Part shown: one piece after another, positions 7,801 through 16,170 of the stretch | Layout of the letters: every line of letters begins with the position of its first letter | Numbering within the stretch: the stretch's first letter is position 1 | Assembly (NCBI GenBank): GCA_017937025.1 | Contig: JAGBEJ010000006.1 | Span: 1 to 64,000 of the forward strand | Origin: Paludibacteraceae bacterium | Lineage (GTDB): Bacteria > Bacteroidota > Bacteroidia > Bacteroidales > Paludibacteraceae | DNA length: 64,000 bases | Direction of reading: 5' to 3' | Program-made: the position numbers and the translations under genes | Notes under the pieces: generated by a model | What the model was told of the DNA's origin: nothing | The model's input: only the letters and a program-made list of their open reading frames with translations | Database searches by the model: none

Positions 7801-9865
7801 TGGTAACTTGTATAAGTTGAGAGTTGTTACAACTAACTATCCAATGACATCAGATGCATCAAATGCGTTTGTTGTTAGAAATGTTCCTGCAGATGTTGTT
7901 GCAACAGAGGCAACAGATGTAACTGCGGTTTCATTCAAGGCTAACTGGGAAGCAGCAGCAAATGCTCAGAGCTATGTTCTGACAGTGAAGAAGGCAAACG
8001 GTGATGTTCTTAAGACAGTAGAGACAGCAGAGACGACTGCTACAATCGCAGGTCTTTCTTCTGAGACATCATATAGCTACACCGTGAAAGCTGTAAATGA
8101 CTACTTGACATCTCAGAACAACTCAAACGTTGTGACAGTGAAGACTGCAGGTGGAGGTAGCATTTCGTACGACGGCAAGACATCATTCACTGGTGTCGCG
8201 GGTGGTCAGGCACAAAATGCAACAATCAAAGTGACAGGCGTAGGTTTGATAGATGTAATACATGTATTGAAGAGCGGTTCTGCCGACTTCAGCATCGGTG
8301 ATGTAACAGAACTTAATGCAGAGGGTGGCGTATTGAACGTTACTTATAATCCTTCTACCGTAGGAGTACAGACAGCAAGCATCAAGTTGAGCTCTAAGCT
8401 TGTGAACCCAGCAGTGACAATAACACTCACAGGTACAGTACTTCCACAGACAGTGTCAACGGCTGAGGCGACAGACGTCACAATGAGCAGTTTCACAGCT
8501 AACTGGAATGCTTCTGCTATTGAAGGCGCTAAGTATGTATTCACATTGTATAATGCAGAAGGTGTGAAGATTTCTTCTGAAGAGGTTGACGGAACGTCTA
8601 AGACCGTAACTGGACTTTCTGCTGCGACTACATACTCTTACACAGTGGCAGTAAAAGTTTCTGGATTGACTTCTGAGAAATCTGCTGCACAGAATGTAAC
8701 AACAGTTTCGATTCCAGTTATTAATAGCTTGGATGTAACTTCATTGTCATTCACTTCTGCTTACACCGTGGCGTCAGATGCACAGAAGATAACCGTAAGC
8801 GGTAGCAATCTGCAAGGAAACATTACTGCGGCAATAAGTGGTGATAATGCAGATATGTTCTCTTTGAGCGCTACAGAACTTTCTAATGGTGATGAATTGT
8901 CTATAACATATACACCATCATCATTCGGTTCGCATAGTGCGACACTTACTCTGTCGTCAGTCAACGCTGAGTCTGTGACACTTGACTTGAAGGGAACTCC
9001 AACTTTGGCAAAAGTGGAAGCATTGCCTGCTACTAATGTTACAGAAAACGGATGGGGATATACTGCAAAATGGAATGCTACTCCAGGTGCAACAAAATAT
9101 CAAGCAACATTCCTGTATGATGTGAATGGTGAACCAACTCAATATATATTGCAAGATTTGGATGCATCAGTGACATCATACGATGTGTATGCAAGAGCAT
9201 TGAGAGATAAGGTTAACTATTATGTGATTAAGGCGTTTGCAGGTTTGAATAACGAGTATGAGTCTAAATCAGACACAATAGCAATTTCATTGATCAAGCC
9301 AGCAGCAGTGGCAGCTTCAGAAGCAACAGACGTTACAGAGACAGGCTTCACTGCGAACTGGGAAGCATCAGAAGATGAAAGCGTCAAGTACATACTGACA
9401 GTTACATCAAATGGTGTGGAGGTTTCAAAAGATACACTTATTGGAACATCTAAGGCAATAACGGGTCTGACAGCAGGTACAGAGTATTCTTACACTGTTT
9501 ATACATTGAACGTGGTTGGATTGAAGTCGGCTAGCGCATCGAATGCTGTGACTGTGACAACTACAGCAAACGAGGGTGGCAATACTAATCCTTCTGATGA
9601 TCCAGAAACCCCAGAAGATCCTACAACTGCGGTAAGCGAGAACTCAGCAGCTAAGCTGACAGTATATCCAAACCCAGCAGTAAGCGTGATAAACATCAGC
9701 GGTGTTGACGCTAAGTCGGTAAGCATCTACAGCAGCACAGGCGCGCTGGTAGAGGCAACAGCCGAGACTGTAATCAACGTCAGCGACTTGGCAGCAGGAT
9801 TGTATCATGCAGTGGTAGTTGACAATAACGGTAAGAAGTTTGCTAAATCATTTATCAAAGAATAA
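4862..9865 (+). CDS. Large modular surface protein: FN3 and Ig-like repeats, PCMD-like domain, T9SS type A sorting domain
   Basis: A 1667-residue secreted protein with a signal peptide (about 1-22). Fibronectin type III modules with the recurring GFTANWN / YSYTV pattern start near residues 133, 316, 506, 591, 1008, 1193, 1380 and 1479. Between several of them lie about 90-residue Ig-like modules ending in patterns such as VGTFDATVTATS and LTIKG (near 221, 409, 1098, 1283). Residues about 676-898 form a different domain beginning IGNSDFEAWDNEG and ending DEVYIDDLLLIY, resembling the PCMD (putative carbohydrate metabolism) jelly-roll family. After an acidic Pro linker the last 75 residues (KLTVYPNPAVSVINIS ... 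GLYHAVVVDNNGKKFAKSFI) are a T9SS type A sorting domain. Likely a surface adhesin or glycan-binding protein; no catalytic motif is recognised. Codons are AT-rich early and drift toward GC later. Confidence 0.85.
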   Translation: MKLRRLQATAISLLFSLGTFAVGTDGSNGNAELKASATKATVGENVNLTVTVSGITDGEGTGSKGKCVYSVTIPSGLTKVSGTNSSQTLTGSGGNKTYDHGTYTTSAVGKYTFGINVTTGTTSSNTLDVYFCPAAPVASAATNITSKGFTANWNEVSGATYKVSLYKGEQLIDTYNSNETSYDFSELEANTTYEYCVSSIVNEIESANPSQKMSVTTLKPIITMTSVSDLETYGDQLTGTFIVDLLNATESKVVLALGGDGASAYTISPTVVKTFPSEVTYTFAPSSVGTFDATVTATSANADNQVLTIKGVSKEVVAPVLQEATEIESSGFTANWNAIEGATGYILNIYDANGNAVDGYENLEVGNVTTFVVDNIAPEQTYTCDVYAVSGNNKSEKSNKIQITTPKGAVVTYVAIGEFETPAGATAEKTIYVDGVNLTGDVTVSLDGDAAFSTNVSSIATTEGAANGAVAITFAPTVVGAYSATVSLATAGTKTKTINISGKALPSTVTALAATAVSENGFTANWEGEKGATYVVTLVDMDGVEKKIETTGTSYVFTGLESGETYTYTVQIKENGLLSYKSAEITATTLSAPSVSVNAGKTGVALTWNKIENASNYKAILYKDGESINTSTTTNCSVSFDGLTENTEYSYEVKAEYRNGSEVSSGVKNFTTKSYNVYGQQIGNSDFEAWDNEGSSNAEPSNWSSFMTLSPDFSMANQAMGQQVKSSADVRPGSAGKKSARIWSRDVLSIATAQGNLTTGRIHAGSATADDETTNFNRSEIDNPNFSEVLTSRPDSMTVWVKYNASDKKQKSSISAFIHDNYAEFQDPLVTKCKSHVVAQAALEYGVTGWERKSIPFNYASYASNGVDPKFILVTFNSNSTPGAGAANDEVYIDDLLLIYKPTLSIGSLSKTQYEPGDVISLPYTIEGTMSPYNLNKAANVVSLELSDATGNFDNATVLTSVTTDESGTLTAQLPSTLADGNLYKLRVVTTNYPMTSDASNAFVVRNVPADVVATEATDVTAVSFKANWEAAANAQSYVLTVKKANGDVLKTVETAETTATIAGLSSETSYSYTVKAVNDYLTSQNNSNVVTVKTAGGGSISYDGKTSFTGVAGGQAQNATIKVTGVGLIDVIHVLKSGSADFSIGDVTELNAEGGVLNVTYNPSTVGVQTASIKLSSKLVNPAVTITLTGTVLPQTVSTAEATDVTMSSFTANWNASAIEGAKYVFTLYNAEGVKISSEEVDGTSKTVTGLSAATTYSYTVAVKVSGLTSEKSAAQNVTTVSIPVINSLDVTSLSFTSAYTVASDAQKITVSGSNLQGNITAAISGDNADMFSLSATELSNGDELSITYTPSSFGSHSATLTLSSVNAESVTLDLKGTPTLAKVEALPATNVTENGWGYTAKWNATPGATKYQATFLYDVNGEPTQYILQDLDASVTSYDVYARALRDKVNYYVIKAFAGLNNEYESKSDTIAISLIKPAAVAASEATDVTETGFTANWEASEDESVKYILTVTSNGVEVSKDTLIGTSKAITGLTAGTEYSYTVYTLNVVGLKSASASNAVTVTTTANEGGNTNPSDDPETPEDPTTAVSENSAAKLTVYPNPAVSVINISGVDAKSVSIYSSTGALVEATAETVINVSDLAAGLYHAVVVDNNGKKFAKSFIKE

Positions 9866-9920
9866 AAAGAACATACCTGTTCTTAAGACACAAATGTATT
9901 TGAGCAAATAAAATAATTAG

Positions 9921-9962
9921 GCGATACGCAGTAGAACAGAAATGTCTATTGCGTATCGCTGT
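9921..9962 (+). terminator. Strong hairpin between the surface protein and TonB receptor genes
   Basis: GCGATACGCAGTAGA (9921-9935) pairs with TCTATTGCGTATCGC (9945-9959), 15 bp with one mismatch, with a 9-base loop. The following bases are only moderately T-rich (TGTGTTTGTG), so it may end the first transcript partially or protect its 3' end. Confidence 0.6.
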
Positions 9963-10018
9963 GTTTGTGAGCATACAATAAAAACAACAATAAACAACTA
10001 AATTAAAAAGACAGACAG

Positions 10019-12946
10019 ATGAAAAAAACGATTGCTGTTTCGTTGCTTGCGTTGTCGATGGCATCATCTGCATTGGCGGAGAAGGTTGAAGGATTTGTCT
10101 ATGACAAAGACAACAACGAGCCGATGATTGGTGTCACCGTGTCGTGCAAAGTGAACGGACAGGTAAAGGGAACTGTGACAGACATTGACGGAAAGTATTC
10201 TTTGGATATACCAGAAGGAAGTACTTCTTTGAACTTTTCATTCATGGGATATGAGGCGCAGAATGTGCCTATTATAGTGGAAAGGCAGAAAGGCTTCAAG
10301 GGCAATGTCTATATGGCTCAGGTGTCAACAGACCTTGACGCAGTGGTTGTCAGCGCAGGACGTTATGAGCAGAAACTGAGCGACCTGACTGTGTCAATGA
10401 ATGTATTGAAGGCGGCAGACATAACCAAGAACAGCCCTTCGGACATAAAGGCGACACTGAATAACACCAGTGGTGTGGATGTGACCGACAAGCAGCCTTC
10501 GATACGTGGAGGTAGCGGATGGACATACGGAGTGGGCAGCCGTTGCTTGATAATGGTGGACGGAATGTCGATACTTTCTCCTGCCGGTGGCGAGATAAAC
10601 TGGAACGCAGTGCCAATGGAGAATATCGCGCAGGTGGAGGTGATGAAGGGTGCGTCATCTGTGCTTTACGGTTCTTCGGCTCTCAATGGTTTGATAAACG
10701 TGAGAACTTCGCGTCCAAGCATTGACCCAACGACGAGAATAAACATGTACATGAGCATTTACAACTCGCCAAAGAACGAGGACTATGTGTGGTATGACAA
10801 GAGATTCTGGAAGGAGGGCGCATATCATGTGGAGCCATTCTTGAGAAAGACATTGTTCTCGGGTATTCGTAATCCGATGAGCGACGGTATAGACATCTCG
10901 CATGAGAGAAGAATCGGAAACGTTGATGTTACTGCAGCCGTGAACCTCTTCACTGACGAGGGATACAAGAAAGGCGGCTACAACAAAAGAGTGAGAGCGG
11001 CAGCCGGCGTGACATACTACAGCCCTAAGATAAAGGGAATGAACTTCGGATTCAACACCAACTTCCTGAGCACAGAGGCAGCCGATGCGTTCCTTTGGCG
11101 TTCGGACAAGGCTCCATACGAGCAGTCGCCATTGGCAAACATGGCTCGTCAGACAAACGAGTTCTACTTCGATCCTCAGTTCACATATCACGACTATGAC
11201 CGTGGCATGATGCACAAGCTGAGAGGACGTTTCTATACATCTGCATCGAACATCAACTCCGAGGCAATCGATAAGAACATATCGGAGATTCTCGATAATA
11301 TGGGAACAAACTATGAAGCCTTAGCTAAAGATGTTCAGCAGATAGTTACTAAGGTTCAGGCAAAGAATCCTAATTTCGCAGGTCTTGTGGATCAATCGGA
11401 TTTCTCTGCTATAACGGATATGTATAATATATTGTCAGAAGTGTATCCGGATGTTAAAGTAAATAAGATCACAGGTCTTGTCGCGAAGATGCTTATTGGC
11501 GGCTTGACACCAGAAAATATCTCAGATGGAGTTACAGCTATCAAACAAATCGGCAACAAGTATTTCCCTAACGCATCTTCAGCCGACTATGTTGACCTGA
11601 TAGCATGGGCTATGGCTAAGGGAACTCTGCCAACAAGCCTTAATGCAGTGATACCTATCGCACTGAACGAGGTGCTGAATAATGGAAAGCAGGAGCAGGA
11701 GAGACTGAAAGACCCAGACCGTGTGGACGATTACTATCTCGACTACCAGTTCAGCAAGGAGTTCGGAAGCCAGAACACCCTCACCGTGGGTGCGACATAC
11801 GAGCACGTTTATTCGTTGGCAGAGACTTCTGGAACACACCACAGTGACAACGCCGCTCTCTATGTGCAGTACGACGACAAGTTCTTCGACAAGCTGAACC
11901 TGTCTGTCGGCGGACGTTTCGAGTACTACCGTGTGGATGATGCGAAGAAAGAGTCGGAGACCGATATTTTTGGAGTCAAGATTCCTGTTAAGCCGGTATT
12001 CAGAGGAGGTCTTAACTATCAGGTGGCTAAGGGAACATTCATCCGTGGTTCGTTCGGACAGGGTTATCGTTATCCTTCAATTACTGAGAAGTTCGTGAGA
12101 AAAGACATCGGTGGTATCGGCGCTTATCCTAACATGGACCTCAAGGCGGAGAGCGGCTACAACGTAGAGCTCGGTATTAAGCAAGGATACAAAGTGGGCA
12201 ATGTGAAGGGATTCGTGGACATGGCAGCCTTCTACACAGAGTACAAGGACATGATCGAGTTCAGAATCGGACTCTTCAACAACAACGCCCCTTACACATA
12301 CATCGACAACCTCGCACAGGTGCTGACAATACTCCAGAACGGCGACATGCTCGGAATCGGAGCTCAGTTCTACAACGTGAACAATGCGCGCATCTACGGT
12401 GCCGAGGTGAACTTCAGCGGTATTTGGGATATAACTTCAAAGACAAACCTCATGTTCAACGTCGGTTATGTTTACACAGAGCCAATAGACGTGGACTACA
12501 AGGACATAAACGCAGTGGAGGCCGGTTATACCGACCCATTGCAGATGAAGCAGAAGAGCAATACTTCGAAGTATCTGAAGTATCGTCAGAAGCACTCGCT
12601 TAAGGGTTCGCTTGACCTGACTTACGACCGCTACTCAATCGGTACAAGCATGACATGGAAGAGCAAGACACTCGCTGTTGACTATTTCATGGTTGACGAG
12701 AGAGACAAGGAGAATCCAGACGTTATGGATTATGTAAGAAGCATGCTCTTCGGCGACCTTCAGGGATATTGGGAGAGAAACAACAAGGGCTACTTCGTTC
12801 AGGACCTTCGTGCGAGCGTTCAGATTACCAAGGGAGTCAAGGTGATGGGTATCATCTCAAACCTTTGGAATAAGGAGTACAGCACACGTCCTATGGATAT
12901 TTCCCAGCCAAGAACATACACACTCCAGCTGGAGGCAAAGTTCTAA
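10019..12946 (+). CDS. TonB-dependent outer membrane receptor with helical insertion
   Basis: A 975-residue receptor with a signal peptide (about 1-20), a carboxypeptidase-regulatory-like domain (about 22-105, GFVYDKDNNEPMIGVTVS), a plug domain (about 110-235, with SVLYGSSALNGLINVRT) and a long beta-barrel ending in a terminal aromatic strand, TYTLQLEAKF. It is not an obvious SusC: no SusD gene follows. The substrate is unknown. Residues about 411-567 interrupt the barrel with a stretch that reads as alpha-helical (EALAKDVQQIVTKVQAK, ITGLVAKMLIGG, LNAVIPIALNEVLNN) and is encoded by more AT-rich codons than its flanks, see findings. It follows the giant surface protein by 153 bp and could share its function, for example uptake of a ligand that the surface protein binds; this is only inferred from position. 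Confidence 0.9.
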   Translation: MKKTIAVSLLALSMASSALAEKVEGFVYDKDNNEPMIGVTVSCKVNGQVKGTVTDIDGKYSLDIPEGSTSLNFSFMGYEAQNVPIIVERQKGFKGNVYMAQVSTDLDAVVVSAGRYEQKLSDLTVSMNVLKAADITKNSPSDIKATLNNTSGVDVTDKQPSIRGGSGWTYGVGSRCLIMVDGMSILSPAGGEINWNAVPMENIAQVEVMKGASSVLYGSSALNGLINVRTSRPSIDPTTRINMYMSIYNSPKNEDYVWYDKRFWKEGAYHVEPFLRKTLFSGIRNPMSDGIDISHERRIGNVDVTAAVNLFTDEGYKKGGYNKRVRAAAGVTYYSPKIKGMNFGFNTNFLSTEAADAFLWRSDKAPYEQSPLANMARQTNEFYFDPQFTYHDYDRGMMHKLRGRFYTSASNINSEAIDKNISEILDNMGTNYEALAKDVQQIVTKVQAKNPNFAGLVDQSDFSAITDMYNILSEVYPDVKVNKITGLVAKMLIGGLTPENISDGVTAIKQIGNKYFPNASSADYVDLIAWAMAKGTLPTSLNAVIPIALNEVLNNGKQEQERLKDPDRVDDYYLDYQFSKEFGSQNTLTVGATYEHVYSLAETSGTHHSDNAALYVQYDDKFFDKLNLSVGGRFEYYRVDDAKKESETDIFGVKIPVKPVFRGGLNYQVAKGTFIRGSFGQGYRYPSITEKFVRKDIGGIGAYPNMDLKAESGYNVELGIKQGYKVGNVKGFVDMAAFYTEYKDMIEFRIGLFNNNAPYTYIDNLAQVLTILQNGDMLGIGAQFYNVNNARIYGAEVNFSGIWDITSKTNLMFNVGYVYTEPIDVDYKDINAVEAGYTDPLQMKQKSNTSKYLKYRQKHSLKGSLDLTYDRYSIGTSMTWKSKTLAVDYFMVDERDKENPDVMDYVRSMLFGDLQGYWERNNKGYFVQDLRASVQITKGVKVMGIISNLWNKEYSTRPMDISQPRTYTLQLEAKF

Positions 12947-12968
12947 GCAAAGCGATTAATCATATAAG

Positions 12969-13008
12969 CAAAGCCTGAGTGAGAACTCGGGCTTTGTTTG
13001 TTTTTTTG
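12969..13008 (+). terminator. Terminator of the TonB receptor gene
   Basis: CAAAGCCTGAGT / ACTCGGGCTTTG arms with one mismatch, GAGA loop, followed by TTTGTTTTTTT. Confidence 0.9.
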
Positions 13009-13041
13009 AGTCATTCTGGTTGCTGTGGCTCGACAATTTTT

Positions 13042-13140
13042 GGTCACTGAGCACCGTCGAAGTGCACCAACCGTCGAAGCACCAATGTCATTTCGGCTTC
13101 GCTCAATGACCGGCGCAGACTACTTGGCGTAGCCGAAGCA
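13042..13140. repeat. REP-like intergenic repeat, copy 2
   Basis: Contains GGTCACTGAGC...GTCGAAGTGC (13042-13065), a second partial CCGTCGAAGCACC (13070-13083) and the 28-base block 13086-13113 that matches 2927-2954 at 27 of 28 positions. It lies between the terminators of the TonB receptor gene and the tRNA-Ser gene, in non-coding DNA. Confidence 0.6.
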
Positions 13141-13141
13141 C

Positions 13142-13178
13142 AAAAAAGAAAGCCGTCACCATTTTCATGATGACGGCT
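13142..13178 (-). terminator. Terminator of tRNA-Ser(GCT)
   Basis: Read on the minus strand: AGCCGTCA and TGACGGCT arms, loop rich in A, followed by TTCTTTTTTG, directly downstream of the tRNA gene. Confidence 0.85.
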
Positions 13179-13180
13179 CG

Positions 13181-13267
13181 CGGAAAGTGGGGGATTCGAA
13201 CCCCCGGAACGGTTGCCCGTTCGCAGGTTTAGCAAACCTGTGGTTTCAGCCACTCACCCAACTTTCC
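13181..13267 (-). tRNA. tRNA-Ser (anticodon GCT)
   Basis: On the minus strand the 87-base sequence starts GGAAAGTTGGGTGAGTGGCT, has an anticodon loop TTTGCTAAA with GCT in the anticodon position, a long class II variable arm, a GGTTCGAATC T loop and closes with ACTTTCC plus a G discriminator. It reads AGC/AGU serine codons. The CCA end is not encoded. It has its own promoter and terminator. Confidence 0.95.
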
Positions 13268-13335
13268 AATATCTTTTGATAATCGTCGGCTTTGTACTGA
13301 ATTTGCAAAAGAAGCGTATCTCCCTTTTGCGAGTG

Positions 13336-13367
13336 CAAATATAGGAAAAGTGATTCTAACTTTCAAA
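13336..13367 (-). promoter_or_regulatory. Promoter of tRNA-Ser(GCT)
   Basis: On the minus strand TTTG (13364-13367), 20-bp spacer, TATATTTG (13336-13343), about 70 bp before the tRNA 5' end. A good match to the Bacteroidota consensus. Confidence 0.7.
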
Positions 13368-13376
13368 ATAGTTGTT

Positions 13377-13384
13377 TACTTTTG
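13377..13384 (+). promoter_or_regulatory. Possible -7 box for mltG
   Basis: TACTTTTG fits TAnnTTTG and lies 40 bp before the mltG start, back to back with the tRNA promoter. No clear TTTG is found at the -33 distance. Confidence 0.4.
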
Positions 13385-13424
13385 TGGATATTTTTTGCAA
13401 AGCCCGTAATTACAGATTCTGATA

Positions 13425-14444
13425 ATGAACAAGACTAAGATTTTAATTCTCTGTGTGTGCGTTCTCGCTGCGATATTCCTGTCGTTTATGCTGCTGCCTG
13501 CAGTGTCGGTGACCGAAGGCGAGAGCGAGGAAAGACTCTATGTGGAAAACGGCGACGTGAATGCGCTGCTGGATTCGATAAACTCAAAGGAAAGCATAAA
13601 GTGCGACTTCACCCTGTCGATGGCGATAAGGCTGACAAGCGTGTTCCGCACATTCAAACCGGGTAGCTACGTGCTGGAGGACGGAATGTCAACAATGAGG
13701 CTTGTGAATAAACTGGTGAAAGGCCGTCAGGACCCGATAAAACTGACATTCAACAGCGTGAGGACCAAGGAGCAGCTGTGCTCAAGACTCTCGCAGCAGC
13801 TTATGCTCGACAGCGCCGACATAGCCAATATGCTGAGAAACGATTCGATACTCAAGGCTTACGGCATGGACACGCTGAGCGTGATGTCGATTTTCCTGCC
13901 AGACACTTATGAGGTTTACTGGAATATAAAGCCGAATAAGCTGATGGACAAGTTCCACAGCGCCTACAAGGCATTCTGGACTGCAGATCGCAAAAACAAG
14001 GCCGAGGCGGCTAAAATAACGCCTTTCCAGGCGACTGTGCTTGCGTCGATAGTTGACGAGGAAAGCACATACAAGCCTGAACTGCCTGTGATAGCCGGAC
14101 TGTATCTCAACCGTCTGCACATAGGCATGAAGCTGCAGGCCGACCCGACAGTGAAGTTCGCGACTGGCGACTTCTCTTTGCGCCGCATCACTCTGGAGCA
14201 TATAAACGCCACAAGGAACAACCCTTACAACACATACACACACATCGGACTTCCTCCGGGCATGATAAGGATACCGGAGAAGTCAACCATAGACGCGGTG
14301 CTGAACTACGAGCACCACGACTACCTGTTCATGTGCGCCAAGGGCAACGGCGAGAAGGGGCATAACTTCACGGTCACTTTCGGCGAGCATAAGCAGAACG
14401 CGACTAAGTATCAACAGCATCTTGACAAGCGCAACATACATTAA
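13425..14444 (+). CDS. mltG: Endolytic murein transglycosylase MltG
   Basis: 339 residues, YceG/MltG family. MltG is an inner-membrane enzyme that cleaves nascent glycan strands and helps set their length. Visible are an N-terminal membrane segment (about 5-27), a LysM-like region with FKPGSYVL, the FLPDTYEVYW motif, and the catalytic block LASIVDEESTYKPELP, in which the second Glu of the EE pair is the family's catalytic residue, followed by LQADPTVKFA and THIGLPPGMIRIPEKSTIDA. Length and motif order are normal. The next gene begins only 3 bp after the stop, so both are probably one transcript ended by the hairpin at 15099. Confidence 0.95.
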   Translation: MNKTKILILCVCVLAAIFLSFMLLPAVSVTEGESEERLYVENGDVNALLDSINSKESIKCDFTLSMAIRLTSVFRTFKPGSYVLEDGMSTMRLVNKLVKGRQDPIKLTFNSVRTKEQLCSRLSQQLMLDSADIANMLRNDSILKAYGMDTLSVMSIFLPDTYEVYWNIKPNKLMDKFHSAYKAFWTADRKNKAEAAKITPFQATVLASIVDEESTYKPELPVIAGLYLNRLHIGMKLQADPTVKFATGDFSLRRITLEHINATRNNPYNTYTHIGLPPGMIRIPEKSTIDAVLNYEHHDYLFMCAKGNGEKGHNFTVTFGEHKQNATKYQQHLDKRNIH

Positions 14445-14447
14445 GCC

Positions 14448-15077
14448 GTGGAGCTGTCATTTATCAGATTAATAGACTATATCGGCACGTTCGCTTTTGC
14501 TATAAGCGGGCTGCGCATGGCTGCGATAAAGCATTACGACTGGTTCGGCGCTTTTGTCGTGGGACTGGTGACGGCCGTGGGCGGCGGTACGCTCAGGGAC
14601 TTGTTCCTCGGGCAGACACCGTTCTGGATGACCGACGGCAGCTATCTCGTGTGCACAGGCTTGGCGTTTCTTTTTGCTGTGGTCTTCAGAAAGCAGCTCT
14701 TTGAGTTCAACAACACGTTCTTTGTGTTCGACACCATAGGCTTGGGGCTTTTCGTCGTTGTGGGATTTCAGAAGACCGTTGACGCAGGCTATTCGCAGTG
14801 GCTCGCCATAATTATGGGAACGATAACCGGTGCTGCCGGCGGTGTGATAAGAGACGTTCTGCTGGCTCAGGTGCCGCTGATTTTCCGCAAGGAGATTTAT
14901 GCGTTGGCATGTGTCGTCGGTGGTCTTGTTTACTGGCTGTGCAACATTATCGGCTTTGGCGGAGTTATATCGCCCACGGCGGCTGCGTTAAGCGTTATTC
15001 TGACACGATTCATCGCCATGAAGTACAATATCGGTCTGCCTCTTCTTACAAAGTATGAGGACAAGAGCGAAGAATAG
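14448..15077 (+). CDS. TRIC-type (UPF0126/YadS) cation channel family membrane protein
   Basis: 209 residues with about seven hydrophobic segments and two internally similar halves, each with a glycine-rich motif followed by RD: AVGGGTLRDLFLG (about 43-55) and GAAGGVIRDVLLA (about 125-137). This duplicated pattern defines the UPF0126 family, structurally related to animal TRIC cation channels; bacterial members are ion-permeable, though their physiological role is unclear. The start is a GTG three bases after the mltG stop; no nearby ATG would keep the first membrane segment. Confidence 0.9.
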   Translation: MELSFIRLIDYIGTFAFAISGLRMAAIKHYDWFGAFVVGLVTAVGGGTLRDLFLGQTPFWMTDGSYLVCTGLAFLFAVVFRKQLFEFNNTFFVFDTIGLGLFVVVGFQKTVDAGYSQWLAIIMGTITGAAGGVIRDVLLAQVPLIFRKEIYALACVVGGLVYWLCNIIGFGGVISPTAAALSVILTRFIAMKYNIGLPLLTKYEDKSEE

Positions 15078-15098
15078 TAACTCGTTTTTGGGGGAAAT

Positions 15099-15133
15099 AA
15101 AAAAGGCTTGCTCAACAGCAAGCCTTTTTTTTT
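15099..15133. terminator. Bidirectional terminator between the mltG operon and kduI
   Basis: AGGCTTGCT / AGCAAGCCT stem with a CAAC loop, preceded by six A and followed by nine T, so it works for both converging transcripts. Confidence 0.9.
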
Positions 15134-15147
15134 AAATATCTCGTCTT

Positions 15148-16149
15148 TTATCTTATGTCGATAACAGGTATCTCGTCCTTGTCGTTGTAGTAGAGGTTCT
15201 CACCAGCCATACCCCAGATGAAGGTGTAGTAGTATGTGCCTGCTGCTGCGTGCATTGACCACTCTGGTGACATGATGGCCTGCTCGTTGTGCAACCATAC
15301 GTTACGGCTCTCCTGTGGCTCGCCCATAACGTGAGAGATGGTCTGCTTCTCAGGCAGGTTGAAGTAGTAGTAAGCCTCGATGCGGCGACCGTGTGTGTGA
15401 GGTGGCATGGTGTTCCATACAGCACCAGGGTTGAGCTGTGTCAGACCGAGCTGCAGCTGGCATGGTCCCTCCTCAAGTACGTCGTTGACGATGAGCTTAT
15501 ATACGGTACGGTTGTTTGCCTCCTCAGTAGTGCCTACAGGTCCCCATACGGCAGCCTTCAGCGAACCCTTACGACCGTCGAGTGTAATCCACTGTGTCTT
15601 GTAGTGCTGGTGTGCAGTAGCTGAGTTAAGGTAGAACTTAGCTGGCTTAGAAGCGTCCTTTGAACGGAACTCCACTACCTTGTTTACGTCCTTGTCCTTA
15701 CCGATGTGTCCGCGACCGATATAGAGAGCCTCCTTTGGAGAGAGGGCATACTCCTTGCCGTCAACGATAACGAAGCCGTCACCCTCACCGCAGTTTACGA
15801 CACCGAGCTCACGGTTGTAGAGGAAGTACTTCTCCTTGATGTTCTTGTCAACGTCAAGACCGAGCTCCCAGAAGTTCTCCAGCTTCAAGGTCTTGTTTAC
15901 TGGCATAGCACCACCGAAGATGAAGCGGTCATAGTGTGAATATGTAAGCAGTATAGAGTCTGCCTCCATCACCTTCTCCATGACGAAGCGCTCGCGGAGC
16001 ATCTTTGTGTCATAGTGCTTCACATCCTCAGGATGACAAGCTGTCTGGAACTTAACGTGCTGAGCGCCTACGAAACGGTCTGGCTCAGTAGCGTTGGCAG
16101 AGAGCGCGAGGAGTGCAACTCCTGCAACGGTTAGAATTGTTTTCTTCAT
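15148..16149 (-). CDS. kduI: 5-keto-4-deoxyuronate isomerase with signal peptide
   Basis: 333 residues. The body is KduI, which interconverts 5-keto-4-deoxyuronate and 2,5-diketo-3-deoxygluconate when unsaturated uronides from pectin or glycosaminoglycans are broken down. The metal site is visible: [16 protein letters not shown] gives HxH and E, and [12 protein letters not shown] gives the last His. Known KduI proteins are near 280 residues and cytoplasmic. Here similarity begins only near residue 30 ([18 protein letters not shown]), preceded by [20 protein letters not shown], a clear signal peptide with an A-x-A cleavage site and no alternative Met at the boundary, so the enzyme appears to be exported. 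It follows a PTS EIIC-like gene by 21 bp and should be co-transcribed with it. No kduD is present in the window. Confidence 0.9.
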   Translation of the reverse strand: MKKTILTVAGVALLALSANATEPDRFVGAQHVKFQTACHPEDVKHYDTKMLRERFVMEKVMEADSILLTYSHYDRFIFGGAMPVNKTLKLENFWELGLDVDKNIKEKYFLYNRELGVVNCGEGDGFVIVDGKEYALSPKEALYIGRGHIGKDKDVNKVVEFRSKDASKPAKFYLNSATAHQHYKTQWITLDGRKGSLKAAVWGPVGTTEEANNRTVYKLIVNDVLEEGPCQLQLGLTQLNPGAVWNTMPPHTHGRRIEAYYYFNLPEKQTISHVMGEPQESRNVWLHNEQAIMSPEWSMHAAAGTYYYTFIWGMAGENLYYNDKDEIPVIDIR

Positions 16150-16170
16150 TTCTTGAATTTTAAAGTTAGA

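Noticed and set aside
4862-9865. FN3 repeats as a CRISPR-like or DNA-level tandem repeat
   Set aside because: Repeats are coding, long, and too diverged at the DNA level; no short regular repeat-spacer pattern exists in the window.
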